Shown: positions 1 to 9,282, counted from the first letter of the stretch. The stretch: 49,582 bases of DNA from Cytophagales bacterium (GCA_022360875.1 JAKSBZ010000254.1:1-49582); one strand, 5' to 3'. The notes: a model not told the origin generated them from the sequence alone. Numbers and translations are program-made.

Positions 1-795
1 CAGCATGTCAGTGTTGTCTCTGAAGACTTCTTCGATATTGGTGCGGTTCTCCAGCTCGTAGAGTTTTTTATATCTTCTCACCAGCTGCAGTTTTTTAAAA
101 TATTCCTGCAAAAACTCAAAGCGGTTCAGATAGCTTACGATTTCCTGGTGCAGTTCCCTCAAGTTGGTTTTGGCGTCCCGTAGATATTCGTAGCGCAGAT
201 CGACAACCATTTTCCGAAGCATAGGATCGTTGGCTTCGGCCAAAAACTCTTTGTTGTCCAGCACTTCCTCCACCGACACAATCAGGAGCCGCAGTTTTCG
301 GGCTTTCTCATCATGCTCTTCTATTTTCAAGCGCTTGGCTTTTAGATTTTCTTCTGTTTTGTAGTCATGCTGCACTTTTTTGGTCAGCTCAATTACGTTG
401 CGTTTGACTACTCTGCCCAAGCCGCTGATGGACTGCTTGACTTTATCCAGTATTCTTTCTTTTTCGGTCCACAAATCCTCCAGCATAAACAAGCGGATGT
501 TCCTTTTTATTGCTCCAATGCGCTCGTCTATTTCGTAGTTTTGTATCTCTTCGCTTATCTCCAGAAAGCGCTCAATAAAACTGCGAAGTCTTTCATCCAA
601 AAAAACCGTTTCGTCAGAACACGCAAACACGCTTTTAGCAATTAAACTGCGGACAAGCCGCTGATCGTTTCCTGCCATGTGAACCAGCGTGTCCACTGTT
701 GTTTCTTTTTGTTTAAATACAAATTCGATAAGCTGACGTTCGCTTTTTCCTCCCAGTTCCCTGAGCAGGCCTTCCACAGATTGAAAAATCGGCAT
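1..795 (-). CDS. Partial coiled-coil protein, possibly MukF/MksF/JetA-like (C-terminus off the left edge)
   Basis: An uninterrupted minus-strand reading frame runs from an ATG at 795-793 to base 1, giving at least 265 residues; the stop lies outside the window. Stop codons precede the ATG in frame. The product begins MPIFQSVEGLLREL, has a short alpha/beta N-terminal part that could be a winged helix (about residues 10-70), and is then almost entirely helical and charged, with two long predicted coiled-coil stretches and a final segment containing TNIEEVF. This layout (N-terminal winged helix, helical bundle, long helices) is that of MukF-type kleisins, including those of Mks/Wadjet condensin systems. 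I base the comparison on fold layout and remembered motif style, not an alignment, so the family call is tentative. It is transcribed away from the 827-residue toxin-like gene. If the call is right, the MukE-, MukB- and nuclease-like partners should follow beyond the left edge. Confidence 0.6.
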   Translation of the reverse strand, partial: MPIFQSVEGLLRELGGKSERQLIEFVFKQKETTVDTLVHMAGNDQRLVRSLIAKSVFACSDETVFLDERLRSFIERFLEISEEIQNYEIDERIGAIKRNIRLFMLEDLWTEKERILDKVKQSISGLGRVVKRNVIELTKKVQHDYKTEENLKAKRLKIEEHDEKARKLRLLIVSVEEVLDNKEFLAEANDPMLRKMVVDLRYEYLRDAKTNLRELHQEIVSYLNRFEFLQEYFKKLQLVRRYKKLYELENRTNIEEVFRDNTDML

Positions 796-932
796 AATTC
801 ACATTGTTCTAGCTGACAAAATGCTTTCCTGCTATCCGGAAAGTCATTTTTCAAAAATAGCGAAGCGCTTTTTCAATAACCAGTTTTGCGGAACAATCTT
901 TCGACTCAGCAATTAATTCTGATAAAATAGCC

Positions 933-990
933 ACAAGCAGTTATAACACCGCACCCGGCCATTGTTATGTAGATAGAAAAAACTGCTTGT
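933..990. promoter_or_regulatory. Compound inverted repeat upstream of the 827-aa effector gene
   Basis: A perfect 10-base inverted repeat, ACAAGCAGTT (933-942) and AACTGCTTGT (981-990), encloses a second, smaller one, ATAACA (943-948) and TGTTAT (963-968). It lies 40 bases before the start codon at 1031 in an otherwise plain divergent intergenic region. It could be a nested operator or a 5' leader hairpin. There is no T-run after it, so a terminator is less likely. Confidence 0.4.
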
Positions 991-1030
991 GAGAGCCCAG
1001 GCGGAAAAAAATCGCATTAGCTGAATTTTT

Positions 1031-3514
1031 ATGTTTAAACTGCCCTGTAAAAAACGCTATTCACTTAAGCCGCTTCACGGATCTTCTGACATAGCATTCA
1101 GTCAACCGATTCAGGGAATTTTTACAGACAAAGGATTTCAGAAGGCAACGGGCCGAATGAAAGACGGAAAATTGACGGAAGTTGATCTGGAGCTGGATCC
1201 TGTGGACACCCTGCTGTATATGTACAATAAGTACCTGACGGAGTACCACGTGCTCAAACAGCCCAAAACAGAGGAAGAAAAACTGCGGCAAGATGATAAT
1301 CTTAGAAGCAACTGGCAGCAGCGGTGGCACTATCTTATTCAGATGGAAAGGCTTCTCTTGGAATGGTTTGGCAGCAACCGTTTTACAAGCAACAATTTTC
1401 TTCATGATGTGAAGCTAAACGGAGTGCTACAGCTGCTTGATGATATACATTCGGAAAGAGAAAAGCTTGTACAGATTCAAAGAGTCAAAAGATTCGATTT
1501 TCCGCGGCTCGCTTCGCTCGACATTGAATTGAGCACGCAGGGATTAAATGACCAGTCTTTTAAACAGCTTGCAAGGGATCTGGCTGCCGGTTTTATTCCC
1601 TCTCGGAGCATTTCCGGGAGACCAACGGGGAATGAAGAATTTGAGACTCGTCTTTCTTCATTGATGTTTATGCTGGCGCATTATCCAACAGGTTTACAGC
1701 TTCTGCAGCGAGTCATTCTAATCCATAAAAGCGGCGCTTTTACATTCACTATAAAAGAAAAAGAGGGGGATGCGTTTTTGCTAAATCAGACAGGAATACC
1801 AGGATTTGGAGACTATATCGCTTCTTATAATTTTGATTTTCCGCAAAAACAAGCTCCCAGTCAGAATTATGTCCTATCCTCCAAAGAAGAGCCTCCAAAG
1901 AAAAGAAAAAAAGAAAGGACAAAAAAGTTTATGACTTATGCTGCACCGGAATTGCACCTTGCACAGGTGCTCAGCCAGATAATTAACGCAAACGAGGCCA
2001 TTCACGGACGAGGCAGGCAATCCGAACAGCCACAGCTGGATTTATCGCTCGACAATCAGCTCCGGCAAGAAATGGGGCTTCCTCCGCGAATATCTCAGGA
2101 TACTTATGTAAGAGAACAGGATGAATTTGTAGATATTTTTGTTCCGGAAAAAAAAGAATCCCAGGTGGGCGGTTTGCGCGAAACCCCTCCTTTTGCTCTG
2201 AAAGAGCTGCAGATAATAACAGGTCAGCTAGCCGCTCTTGATCTGCAGGAGCAGGCCAGCCGTGATAAATTGAAAGAAGAGGAGACAGCGCGCGAAATAG
2301 CTGTTAGAAACAAAAGGGAACCGCAAAGCGTTCGCAAGAGCATGGCTCCACTGATACAGACCCCTGATCAGGCCCGAGAGGAATTTCATGAAAAACCTGC
2401 GCTTTACATGCCTGGCCTGGAACACATTAGCCGGCCATTTCAGGGCTTATTAGGATCGGTATATTTCATGGATGGAAAATGGGATCAAAAATGGGTTCTT
2501 AAGCTTATTAATTCAGAAACCTGGGCTTCGCTGGGTGAACGGGAGACCTTTGCTTCCAATCTGATCCGTTTGCTAGGGCAGCGGGTCACAGCGCCTGCCT
2601 CACGGCCAATCCACCGCACAAGCGACGAGGCAAAGGCTGTTTTCTCAAAAATTAATGAAAAAGCGAACGAAGATCCTGCTGCGGAGCAATTCATGGCTAG
2701 CCTGTACCGTTTCGACAAGTCCGAAACTGAACACTCGGTGCTGATGGAGCGCGTACCAGGGCATACCTTCGGCAGCGGCGCAATTTGGCCGAATATAAAA
2801 TCATGGCTTAAGGATTCGGACATTCTTTTTTCAATAGGGGAAATTGCTTGTTATGATTTTCTGCTTGGGAATTTTGACCGCTTTTTCTTCGATGGGTTCA
2901 ATGTCGGCAACCTCATGCTCGATCCTAAAAGCATGCAGGTAAGTGCTATCGACCAGCAAAGCAACTTGTGGGGGATGCTTCTAATTGCTCAATTGCTTGC
3001 TAAGGAGTCTCAGAAAACTTCCCGTAAATGGGATGACGTTATGGAGTTAGAAAAAGATCCTGTGGCCAATGAGCAAATACTTGACAGCATTTGCGAGGAA
3101 ATCATTACGCTTTCCAGAGAAGCCGTCGACAAGTTTGTGATTGGCTTTCTGAATGGACAAGCCGGCAAATTAATTGTTGCCCGGGCAGTGAGCACAATGA
3201 CTAACAGGCATAAACATATATTCGGCAATGTGGAGCCAATGGATGTGGGCTTTATGGAAGGGCTGCTGAATTTAACCGACCAAGTTCATTTAACCTACAT
3301 GATCGAAAATATGGAATTTGCAGGTTTCTCCCGTGAAATAAAAACGATGATCAGAAACTGGCGTTCCATTGCCCAAACTGTTAATAATTTCGGACGGCCT
3401 GCGATTGAGGCTAAAATTGTCCATTACAGAATCAAATGGAATGCATCGCCTATTCCCGAAGGATATATCGCCGCAAAATCGGCTATGAAGAAAAAAACGC
3501 AGGCTATCTGGTAG
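1031..3514 (+). CDS. Toxin/effector-like protein: degenerate M91-peptidase-like region plus actin-fragmin-kinase-like domain
   Basis: 827 residues with no signal peptide. A short basic leader (residues 1-25) is followed by PIQGIF (26-31), a motif shared with the effectors at 32-41 kb. Residues 60-150 are helical. Residues 205-370 resemble M91 (NleD-type) zinc proteases: YPTGLQLL, a strand with TFTIKE, and NQLRQEMGLPPR at 342-353. The site where HExxH is expected reads SQIIN (315-319), so the zinc ligands and catalytic Glu seem lost. A charged linker (375-455) leads to a kinase-like domain at 463-660: VLK with Lys491, Glu503 or Glu505, hinge-like LMERV (571-575), GNFDR (613-617) with presumed catalytic Asp616, Asn624/Asn627 and metal-binding-like Asp641 in AIDQQ. 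This pattern matches actin-fragmin kinase / PI-kinase-like folds, and all expected catalytic residues are visible. Inferred role: an injected effector that phosphorylates a host protein or lipid. Family calls are from motifs only. Confidence 0.85.
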   Translation: MFKLPCKKRYSLKPLHGSSDIAFSQPIQGIFTDKGFQKATGRMKDGKLTEVDLELDPVDTLLYMYNKYLTEYHVLKQPKTEEEKLRQDDNLRSNWQQRWHYLIQMERLLLEWFGSNRFTSNNFLHDVKLNGVLQLLDDIHSEREKLVQIQRVKRFDFPRLASLDIELSTQGLNDQSFKQLARDLAAGFIPSRSISGRPTGNEEFETRLSSLMFMLAHYPTGLQLLQRVILIHKSGAFTFTIKEKEGDAFLLNQTGIPGFGDYIASYNFDFPQKQAPSQNYVLSSKEEPPKKRKKERTKKFMTYAAPELHLAQVLSQIINANEAIHGRGRQSEQPQLDLSLDNQLRQEMGLPPRISQDTYVREQDEFVDIFVPEKKESQVGGLRETPPFALKELQIITGQLAALDLQEQASRDKLKEEETAREIAVRNKREPQSVRKSMAPLIQTPDQAREEFHEKPALYMPGLEHISRPFQGLLGSVYFMDGKWDQKWVLKLINSETWASLGERETFASNLIRLLGQRVTAPASRPIHRTSDEAKAVFSKINEKANEDPAAEQFMASLYRFDKSETEHSVLMERVPGHTFGSGAIWPNIKSWLKDSDILFSIGEIACYDFLLGNFDRFFFDGFNVGNLMLDPKSMQVSAIDQQSNLWGMLLIAQLLAKESQKTSRKWDDVMELEKDPVANEQILDSICEEIITLSREAVDKFVIGFLNGQAGKLIVARAVSTMTNRHKHIFGNVEPMDVGFMEGLLNLTDQVHLTYMIENMEFAGFSREIKTMIRNWRSIAQTVNNFGRPAIEAKIVHYRIKWNASPIPEGYIAAKSAMKKKTQAIW

Positions 3515-3535
3515 AATTGCCGAACAGCATAAAAA

Positions 3536-3564
3536 AACAGGACTACCTTTTTGATAATCCTGTT
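3536..3564. terminator. Stem-loop between convergent genes
   Basis: AACAGGA (3536-3542) pairs with TCCTGTT (3558-3564), and an A-run lies on its left flank. It sits between the convergent ends at 3514 and 3586. The A-run gives the minus-strand transcript its U-tract, so it best suits termination of the thioredoxin-like gene on that strand. Confidence 0.45.
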
Positions 3565-3585
3565 AAGTACTAATTCAATCTACAT

Positions 3586-4119
3586 TTATTGCGGAAAGGT
3601 TTTCAGAAAATCCTGAAAGTTTCCGGTCTTGAAATGATCATCTTTGATGAAATGCAGCAATGCATAAAAATCGTCGGCCGGCATATACCCTGGTACAGGA
3701 CTGATGATTTCGTTTTTTTCGTTGATGTACACCATCGTCGGATAGCTTAAGCGATTATTGAGCAAAGCTGTAGCTAGCTCATGCACGCCTTTCCGTCCTT
3801 CTTTTACGTATTTGAACTCAATTCCTTTATACGTTATCGGATGAAAAGTCTTTTCCGAATTGAACTTCACGGCATAATAGTATTTGTTGACATATTCGAC
3901 AACCTTGGGATTGCTGAAAGTCTCACGGTCCATTTTTTTGCAGTAGCCGCACCAGTCCGTATAAACGTCCACAATAATTTTTCGGGGCTCTTTCTTCATT
4001 TTTTCCATGGCTTGTTCAAAGGTCAGCCACTGGATTTTTTTCTGTCCTTTTCCACTTTCGGCCTGTACTGTTGCAAAGGGCAATAACAAAAATACGGCGA
4101 TGATTATTCTCTTGTACAT
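3586..4119 (-). CDS. Exported thioredoxin-fold protein
   Basis: 177 residues. A cleavable signal peptide covers roughly residues 1-20 (MYKRIIIAVFLLLPFATVQA, with an AxA-type site), so the protein should act in the periplasm. The mature part has a thioredoxin fold with the redox pair in DWCGYCKK and the cis-proline strand SYPTMVYI later in the chain. The motif style is that of small periplasmic thioredoxin-like proteins (thioredoxin_7/DUF255-like) that reduce or isomerise disulfides. It lies 206 bases downstream of a cytoplasmic thioredoxin on the same strand, so the two may be co-transcribed, although that gap is long for an operon. The substrate cannot be told from the sequence. Confidence 0.85.
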   Translation of the reverse strand: MYKRIIIAVFLLLPFATVQAESGKGQKKIQWLTFEQAMEKMKKEPRKIIVDVYTDWCGYCKKMDRETFSNPKVVEYVNKYYYAVKFNSEKTFHPITYKGIEFKYVKEGRKGVHELATALLNNRLSYPTMVYINEKNEIISPVPGYMPADDFYALLHFIKDDHFKTGNFQDFLKTFPQ

Positions 4120-4325
4120 AAGGTTTTGTTTCCGTCAATTTTCACACATAAAAACGCTAAGTTCAATTTGAGGTTTCTTCTATTCCATTTTTAAACTCTA
4201 GGATGTAAGAACATCATCCATTACAAGTGCAGAAAAAGCAAAATGCATGCCCCTCACATATGAACACGTTTTCACTGCAATATCGATATTTAATTTTTAA
4301 AACACAGAATCTCCTGAGCGACCTG

Positions 4326-4628
4326 TCAGATATTTTGTTCCAATACGCTTTCGAGTTCTTTTTTGGTCAATAAGCCTGAGTGCCTCCACACCTGCTGTCC
4401 TTCTCTGTAAAGCACCATAGTGGGAATACTCCGTATTGACAGCTTGTTGGCAAGCGGCTGGTTTTTGTCTATATTGATTTTCAACACATTTATTTTTCCG
4501 GTGTATTCTTTGGCAACCTGCGAAATAATCGGGGTGAGCGTTTGGCAGGGGCCGCACCAGTCGGCATAGAAATCAATCAGAACTATTTTTCCCTTGTTTA
4601 CAAGTGATTTCAAATTTGTTTTGGCCAT
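4326..4628 (-). CDS. trxA: Thioredoxin
   Basis: I place the start at the ATG at 4628-4626 (MAKTNLKSL), giving 100 residues. An upstream in-frame ATG at 4697 would add 23 residues (MYPFIFYYFFLF...) that look like translated AT-rich leader and do not fit thioredoxin length. The chain has the classical active site DFYADWCGPCQ and the cis-Pro strand SIPTMVLY. It is a cytoplasmic general disulfide reductase that uses thioredoxin reductase. The gene diverges from accA. The 299-base region between them (4629-4927) is AT-rich and holds no gene I can support. Confidence 0.93.
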   Translation of the reverse strand: MAKTNLKSLVNKGKIVLIDFYADWCGPCQTLTPIISQVAKEYTGKINVLKINIDKNQPLANKLSIRSIPTMVLYREGQQVWRHSGLLTKKELESVLEQNI

Positions 4629-4927
4629 AGCACAGCAGTTCGAAAAACGAATATTGATAATGAAAAGAAAAAAATAATAAAAAATGAAGGGATACAAAAT
4701 TCGGAAAGCAAAAATGTTTTTATCTTAAAAAAGAGTCAAAAAAAACTCCTGTTTGTTTGAAAAAACGCCTTCTACATTTCATTGCAAAGCTAAAATTTTC
4801 GCTCATCTTTCCAAATAATGTCTGTGGAAATATTGGCTATGCCAGATATTGTTCTTCTGATGTTAGTAATTAAGAATTTCTTATTTACCTTAGCGTCTGG
4901 AAACTTGAAAAGAACAAAGTTAATTAT

Positions 4928-5875
4928 ATGCTTTTAGATTTTGAAAAACCAATTGCCGAACTGGAAGCTAAACTGGCGGAAATGAGGCAGCTGGCAACAG
5001 ACAGCGGGGTAAACGTGGAGGACACTGTCCATACCCTCGAAGAGCGAATTTTAACATTAAAAAAAGAAACCTACAGCAATCTGACCCGATGGCAGCGCGT
5101 GCAGCTGTCGCGCCATGCCGAACGTCCTTACGCGTTCGACTACATCAACGGAATGGTCAGCGATTTTATTGAAATGCACGGCGATAGACAGGTTGCCGAC
5201 GACAAAGCTATGATCGGCGGACTGGGTACGCTTGACGGCCGTCCGGTAATGTTCATCGGTCAGCAGAAAGGGCGCAACACCAAGGACCGCCAGTACCGAA
5301 ACTTCGGCATGCCGAACCCTGAAGGTTACCGCAAAGCGCTTCGCTTGATGAAAATGGCCGAAAAATTCGATATTCCTGTGGTGACGCTTATTGATACTCC
5401 GGGCGCCTTTCCGGGGCTAGAAGCTGAGGAGCGCGGACAGGGCGAAGCGATTGCCCGCAACCTTCGCGAGATGTTTATGCTCAAGGTTCCGGTCATTTGC
5501 GTGGTTATAGGAGAAGGCGCTTCGGGAGGCGCTCTGGGCATTGGCGTGGGCGACCGTGTGCTCATGATGGAGAATACCTGGTATTCGGTGATTTCGCCGG
5601 AATCCTGTTCGTCGATTCTCTGGAGAAGCTGGGAATTCAAAGAACAGGCGGCTGAAGCACTAAAGCTGACTGCTGACGATATGAAATCGTTCGGGATAGT
5701 AGACGGCATTATTCCTGAGCCGCTGGGAGGCGCGCACAAAGACTTGGATAAAGCTACTGAAACCCTTAAGAATACATTGGTCAAAGAACTGAAAAAACTT
5801 GAAAAATTAAACCCGGAAGAACGCATCGATATTCGAATTCAGAAGTTCGAAAAAATGGGGGTCGTTAATGAGTAA
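4928..5875 (+). CDS. accA: Acetyl-CoA carboxylase carboxyltransferase, alpha subunit
   Basis: 315 residues, the normal length for AccA. The N-terminal helical part ([19 protein letters not shown]) is followed by the crotonase-fold carboxyltransferase domain with [26 protein letters not shown], the oxyanion-hole loops [11 protein letters not shown] and [12 protein letters not shown], and a C-terminal helical tail. It acts with AccD to move the carboxyl group from biotin to acetyl-CoA, the first committed step of fatty-acid synthesis. As usual in Bacteroidota it stands alone rather than beside accD. A strong terminator follows within 30 bases, so it is probably monocistronic. Confidence 0.97.
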   Translation: MLLDFEKPIAELEAKLAEMRQLATDSGVNVEDTVHTLEERILTLKKETYSNLTRWQRVQLSRHAERPYAFDYINGMVSDFIEMHGDRQVADDKAMIGGLGTLDGRPVMFIGQQKGRNTKDRQYRNFGMPNPEGYRKALRLMKMAEKFDIPVVTLIDTPGAFPGLEAEERGQGEAIARNLREMFMLKVPVICVVIGEGASGGALGIGVGDRVLMMENTWYSVISPESCSSILWRSWEFKEQAAEALKLTADDMKSFGIVDGIIPEPLGGAHKDLDKATETLKNTLVKELKKLEKLNPEERIDIRIQKFEKMGVVNE

Positions 5876-5902
5876 GCTCTTAGTTTGAAGAAATTGAAAT
5901 TC

Positions 5903-5942
5903 AAAAAAGCCCTCCGGTGTTTCACAACCGGAGGGCTTTTTT
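5903..5942. terminator. Intrinsic terminator after accA
   Basis: A 16-bp perfect stem (5903-5918 with 5927-5942), GC-rich in its middle with an 8-base loop. Flanking A-run and T-run let it work on either strand. Confidence 0.85.
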
Positions 5943-5975
5943 ATGCCTGAAAATTTTCAGCGAATAAATTGAAAT

Positions 5976-6010
5976 GCAATCGGAAAACCTCAAATAGGCC
6001 TTCCGATTGC
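5976..6010 (-). terminator. Probable terminator of gdhA
   Basis: GCAATCGGAA (5976-5985) pairs perfectly with TTCCGATTGC (6001-6010), just downstream of the gdhA stop on the minus strand. A T-rich stretch follows in that direction. Confidence 0.55.
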
Positions 6011-6030
6011 CATGTATATTGAGCTTTTTA

Positions 6031-7434
6031 TTAAATCACTCCGTAAGCGAGCATGGCGTCGGCAACTTTCACAAAACCGCCGATATTGGCTCCTTTCACG
6101 TAGTCAACCCAGCCGTCTTCCTGTCCGTACATCAGACATGTTTTATGAATGCTCCGCATAATCGACTGAAGTTTCTGGTCGACTTCTTCAGGGTCCCACT
6201 GCAAACGCATCGAGTTCTGCGTCATCTCAAGACCCGAAATCGCCACACCTCCGGCATTGGCGGCTTTACCCGGACCAAACAATATTTTCGCTTGTCCAAA
6301 CACCTCTACCCCTTCCGGCGTTGTCGGCATGTTTGCGCCTTCGCAGACCAGCTTGCATCCGTTTTTAACCAATTGACGGGCGTCCTCTCCGTCCAGCTCG
6401 TTCTGAGTGGCCGACGGGAAAGCCGCATCGCACTTTACGCCCCAAGGCCGGGCGTTTTCAACGAACTCAGCGTTAGGGTAGCGTTTGAGGTAATTGTTCA
6501 GCGGCGCTCGGAGTTCATTTTTCAACTCCATAACATGCGCCAGTTTTTCTTCGTCAATTCCTTCCGGATCGTACAGGTATCCGCTTCTGTCCGACATAGT
6601 CAGCACAACAGCTCCCAACTGAAGCAGTTTTTCCACGGTGTGCTGAGCCACATTGCCGGATCCTGAAACTACCGCTTTTTTTCCATTCAGATCCTGTCCT
6701 GTATGTGCAAGCATTTCTTTGGCAAAGTACACGCTTCCAAAGCCTGTGGCTTCCTTGCGTATAAAGCTCCCTCCGAAGCCCAGACCTTTTCCGGTAAGCA
6801 CGCCTGTGAACTCGTTAGCCAGTCGGCGGTATTGTCCGAACATGTAGCTGACTTCGCGAGCTCCCACGCCAATGTCGCCGGCAGGAACATCCGTGTCCTT
6901 GCCAATGTGACGGTACAGCTCTGTCATGAACGACTGGCAAAAACGCATAACCTCGGCGTCGGATTTTCCTTTTGGATTGAAATCCGATCCGCCTTTTCCT
7001 CCACCCATTGGAAGGGTTGTCAGGCTGTTTTTAAAAATCTGCTCAAAGCCCAAAAACTTAAGCGTTCCCTCAGTAACCGTCGGATCAAAGCGAAGTCCGC
7101 CTTTATACGGCCCAATGGCTCCGTTGAACTGCACGCGATAACCGCGGTTCACCTGCACATTGCCTTGGTCGTCTTGCCACGAAACCCGGAAGCTCAGCAC
7201 TCGGTCAGGTTCTATAAGCCTTTCCAGAATATTCGCTTTAATATACTTGGGCTTCTCGTTAATATAAGGAATGATTTTTTCAGCCACTTCTCTTACCGCC
7301 TGATGAAATTCAGTTTGACCGGGATTCCGGGCAATCACTTTTTTCATGAAGGCAGACAAGTCAATTTTATTGTGCGTCTTGTCCAAACCGTTTGAACGCT
7401 GCACTTCTGGTTTTGCTAGGGTGTTTACAGACAT
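6031..7434 (-). CDS. gdhA: Glutamate dehydrogenase (NADP-type)
   Basis: I place the start at the ATG at 7434-7432 (MSVNTLAKPEVQ), giving 467 residues. The longer in-frame start at 7482 adds 16 residues and fits the family less well. The dimerisation and substrate domain carries the conserved PMGGGKGGSDFNPKGKSD with the substrate lysines, then DVPAGDIGVGAREVSYM. The Rossmann domain has VVSGSGNVAQHTVEKL, and GANMPTTPEGVEVF closes the nucleotide site. Length and motifs are those of the hexameric NADP-dependent class, which assimilates ammonium into 2-oxoglutarate to give glutamate. Cofactor preference is inferred from family, not from a decisive residue. It is a single gene with terminators on both sides. 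Confidence 0.96.
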   Translation of the reverse strand: MSVNTLAKPEVQRSNGLDKTHNKIDLSAFMKKVIARNPGQTEFHQAVREVAEKIIPYINEKPKYIKANILERLIEPDRVLSFRVSWQDDQGNVQVNRGYRVQFNGAIGPYKGGLRFDPTVTEGTLKFLGFEQIFKNSLTTLPMGGGKGGSDFNPKGKSDAEVMRFCQSFMTELYRHIGKDTDVPAGDIGVGAREVSYMFGQYRRLANEFTGVLTGKGLGFGGSFIRKEATGFGSVYFAKEMLAHTGQDLNGKKAVVSGSGNVAQHTVEKLLQLGAVVLTMSDRSGYLYDPEGIDEEKLAHVMELKNELRAPLNNYLKRYPNAEFVENARPWGVKCDAAFPSATQNELDGEDARQLVKNGCKLVCEGANMPTTPEGVEVFGQAKILFGPGKAANAGGVAISGLEMTQNSMRLQWDPEEVDQKLQSIMRSIHKTCLMYGQEDGWVDYVKGANIGGFVKVADAMLAYGVI

Positions 7435-7744
7435 GATTCTGTTAAGAAGATTATTCAAGAATAAGTTCTGACATATTTTCATTGTTAACGACAGCTTGCA
7501 GCATATCGCTTATTTTGGCTATTATTTTTATTAAAAAATTAGCTTACTCAACTCTCGCTGAATAAGCTATTATTTAATTTTCCTTTAAGGTCAGCTATCA
7601 AACAATGCTTACATTTGATTAGGGCTTCCCCTTTGGGCGCCAATTGCGATAGAAAGTTGCAAAACAATTCGAGAACTTCCTAAACAAACCGGCAGTTATT
7701 CACGGCATTCTGCGACGCAAATAAAAACTAACCAATCGAAATGT
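7435..7744. other. Intergenic region between the first MATE gene and gdhA
   Basis: 310 AT-rich bases without a supported gene. It holds the stem-loop at 7540-7569 and presumably the gdhA promoter, but I see no clear TTTG / TAnnTTTG pair on the minus strand. Confidence 0.4.
7540..7569 (-). terminator. Stem-loop, probable terminator of the MATE gene
   Basis: TAGCTTACTCA (7540-7550) pairs with TGAATAAGCTA (7559-7569) with one mismatch. On the minus strand it is followed by a T-rich run. It lies between the MATE gene end (7745) and the gdhA start. Confidence 0.45.
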
Positions 7745-9160
7745 TTAACAACAGCCGGCTTCTGCTAACTCCTCTCGAATTTCTCGATCAGTGATCTTCG
7801 TATTGCTTTTGCCGCGTATTTTAGCCAACCGCTGCTTAAGCTGATACAATAGCTTTGTTGACCAAAGCAACATAATGGTCCCTTTCAAGATAGATGAAAT
7901 GGTAACGGCCCACCAGACGCCTTCCACGCCGAAGCCTAGATACATTCCCAAAACCAGCGCCATCGGAATGCGCAGTGCTGTAAATATGATTCCGATATAA
8001 GACGGAATATGGCTTTTGCTTACGCCGTTGAAAAGACCCGATGCAGTAATCTCCCATATCATGAACAGCTGTGATACCGCCAGAATTTTCAAGTAAACGC
8101 TTCCCAGTTCCACTGCTTCGGGCTCAGGAAGGAAGAAGCCGTATATTTCGTGCCCAAAAAGCGCAAAAAGCAAAGTGGAGAACACTCCTACCAGCGAGGC
8201 AACAGCATAAGTCACCCATACTCCTTTTTTTAGCCGTTTAAAAAGTCCGGCGCCGTAGTTCTGTCCTGTAAAGGTACCCAGAGCCGTAGCAAAGCCTCCG
8301 GCGGTCATCCATGAAATGGCTTCTACTTGCATGCCTACGCTCTGTACCGCCAGCGGCAATTCGCCCCACTGCGCCACAATACGGGCAAGCACCATTGCAA
8401 ATGCCGAAAAAAGCGACATCTGTAAAGCCACAGGCCCTCCTACATTGATAATTGGTTTGACAAAAGCTGATTCAAGCCGGGAGAAAAGGCTGAAGCTGAA
8501 AGAGTCTTTTTTCTTTAAATAAAGAATAAAGCAGATGAAAACAACAGTTTGGCTTAGCACAGTGGCAATGGCTGCCCCGTTGGCTCCCATGGCAGGAATA
8601 AATCCTCCTCCGAAAATAAACAACGGGTCCAAAGTGATATTCAGCAACAAACCGAAAGTATTGAAGTAAAACGGCATCTTGCTGTTGCCTTGCCCGGTAA
8701 GAATTCCGGCTAGCGTAGGGTTGGCATACGAAAACACCATTCCCAAAGCCACAATGCGCAGATAGTTAACACCAATCTCCTGAGATGCTGGCTCAAGTCC
8801 GTAAATTCCGATCAGAAACGGAGCCAGAAGCAAAACAAGCCCGGCGAAAACCAGCGAGAACAGCAGCGCCAGCTTTATTGACTGCTGAGCGAATGAATTC
8901 ACGCCTTTCTGATCTCTTTTCCCTACTGACTGCGAAACGCCGACTTCCGCTCCAATTTTTGTGGCCATTAAAAGCGAATTACCCAGCCAAATAAAAAACG
9001 ATGCAGTTCCGACTGCAGCCACTGTTTGGCTTCCAACTTCCCCAAGCCATTTCATATCCGTCAGGTTGTAAGCCATCTGTATAAATGACGTTCCCATGAT
9101 CGGCAGCGCAAGCTTCAGAATGCCCGAGAGAATGTTCCCTTTCAGTAATTTACTATCCAT
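7745..9160 (-). CDS. MATE-family multidrug/Na+ antiporter
   Basis: 471 residues with about twelve predicted membrane helices in two pseudo-symmetric halves, the MATE layout. The opening (ILKLALPIMGTSFIQMAYNLTDMKWLG) and GTFTGQNYGAGLFKR in the second half are typical of NorM/YojI-like members. The usual role is export of cationic drugs or metabolites in exchange for Na+ or H+ across the inner membrane. The last 30 residues form a charged cytoplasmic tail. It is followed upstream by a second, distantly related MATE gene on the same strand, 122 bases away. The two differ strongly in sequence, so this is not a recent duplication. The substrate is unknown. Confidence 0.93.
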   Translation of the reverse strand: MDSKLLKGNILSGILKLALPIMGTSFIQMAYNLTDMKWLGEVGSQTVAAVGTASFFIWLGNSLLMATKIGAEVGVSQSVGKRDQKGVNSFAQQSIKLALLFSLVFAGLVLLLAPFLIGIYGLEPASQEIGVNYLRIVALGMVFSYANPTLAGILTGQGNSKMPFYFNTFGLLLNITLDPLFIFGGGFIPAMGANGAAIATVLSQTVVFICFILYLKKKDSFSFSLFSRLESAFVKPIINVGGPVALQMSLFSAFAMVLARIVAQWGELPLAVQSVGMQVEAISWMTAGGFATALGTFTGQNYGAGLFKRLKKGVWVTYAVASLVGVFSTLLFALFGHEIYGFFLPEPEAVELGSVYLKILAVSQLFMIWEITASGLFNGVSKSHIPSYIGIIFTALRIPMALVLGMYLGFGVEGVWWAVTISSILKGTIMLLWSTKLLYQLKQRLAKIRGKSNTKITDREIREELAEAGCC

Positions 9161-9282
9161 TACTTCCTGTGTTAAAATATAGTCTTTCTATGAAAGCCGG
9201 CAAAAGTACGCAAAAAGGCAGGAATAATTGCTTGTGCTTTACTGAATTAATCATTGAAAGAAGTGAATCCCTCTCAATTTCC

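Noticed and set aside
6007-7395. Several long plus-strand ORFs opposite gdhA
   Set aside because: They are mirror frames of a well-conserved gene and have no recognisable domain.
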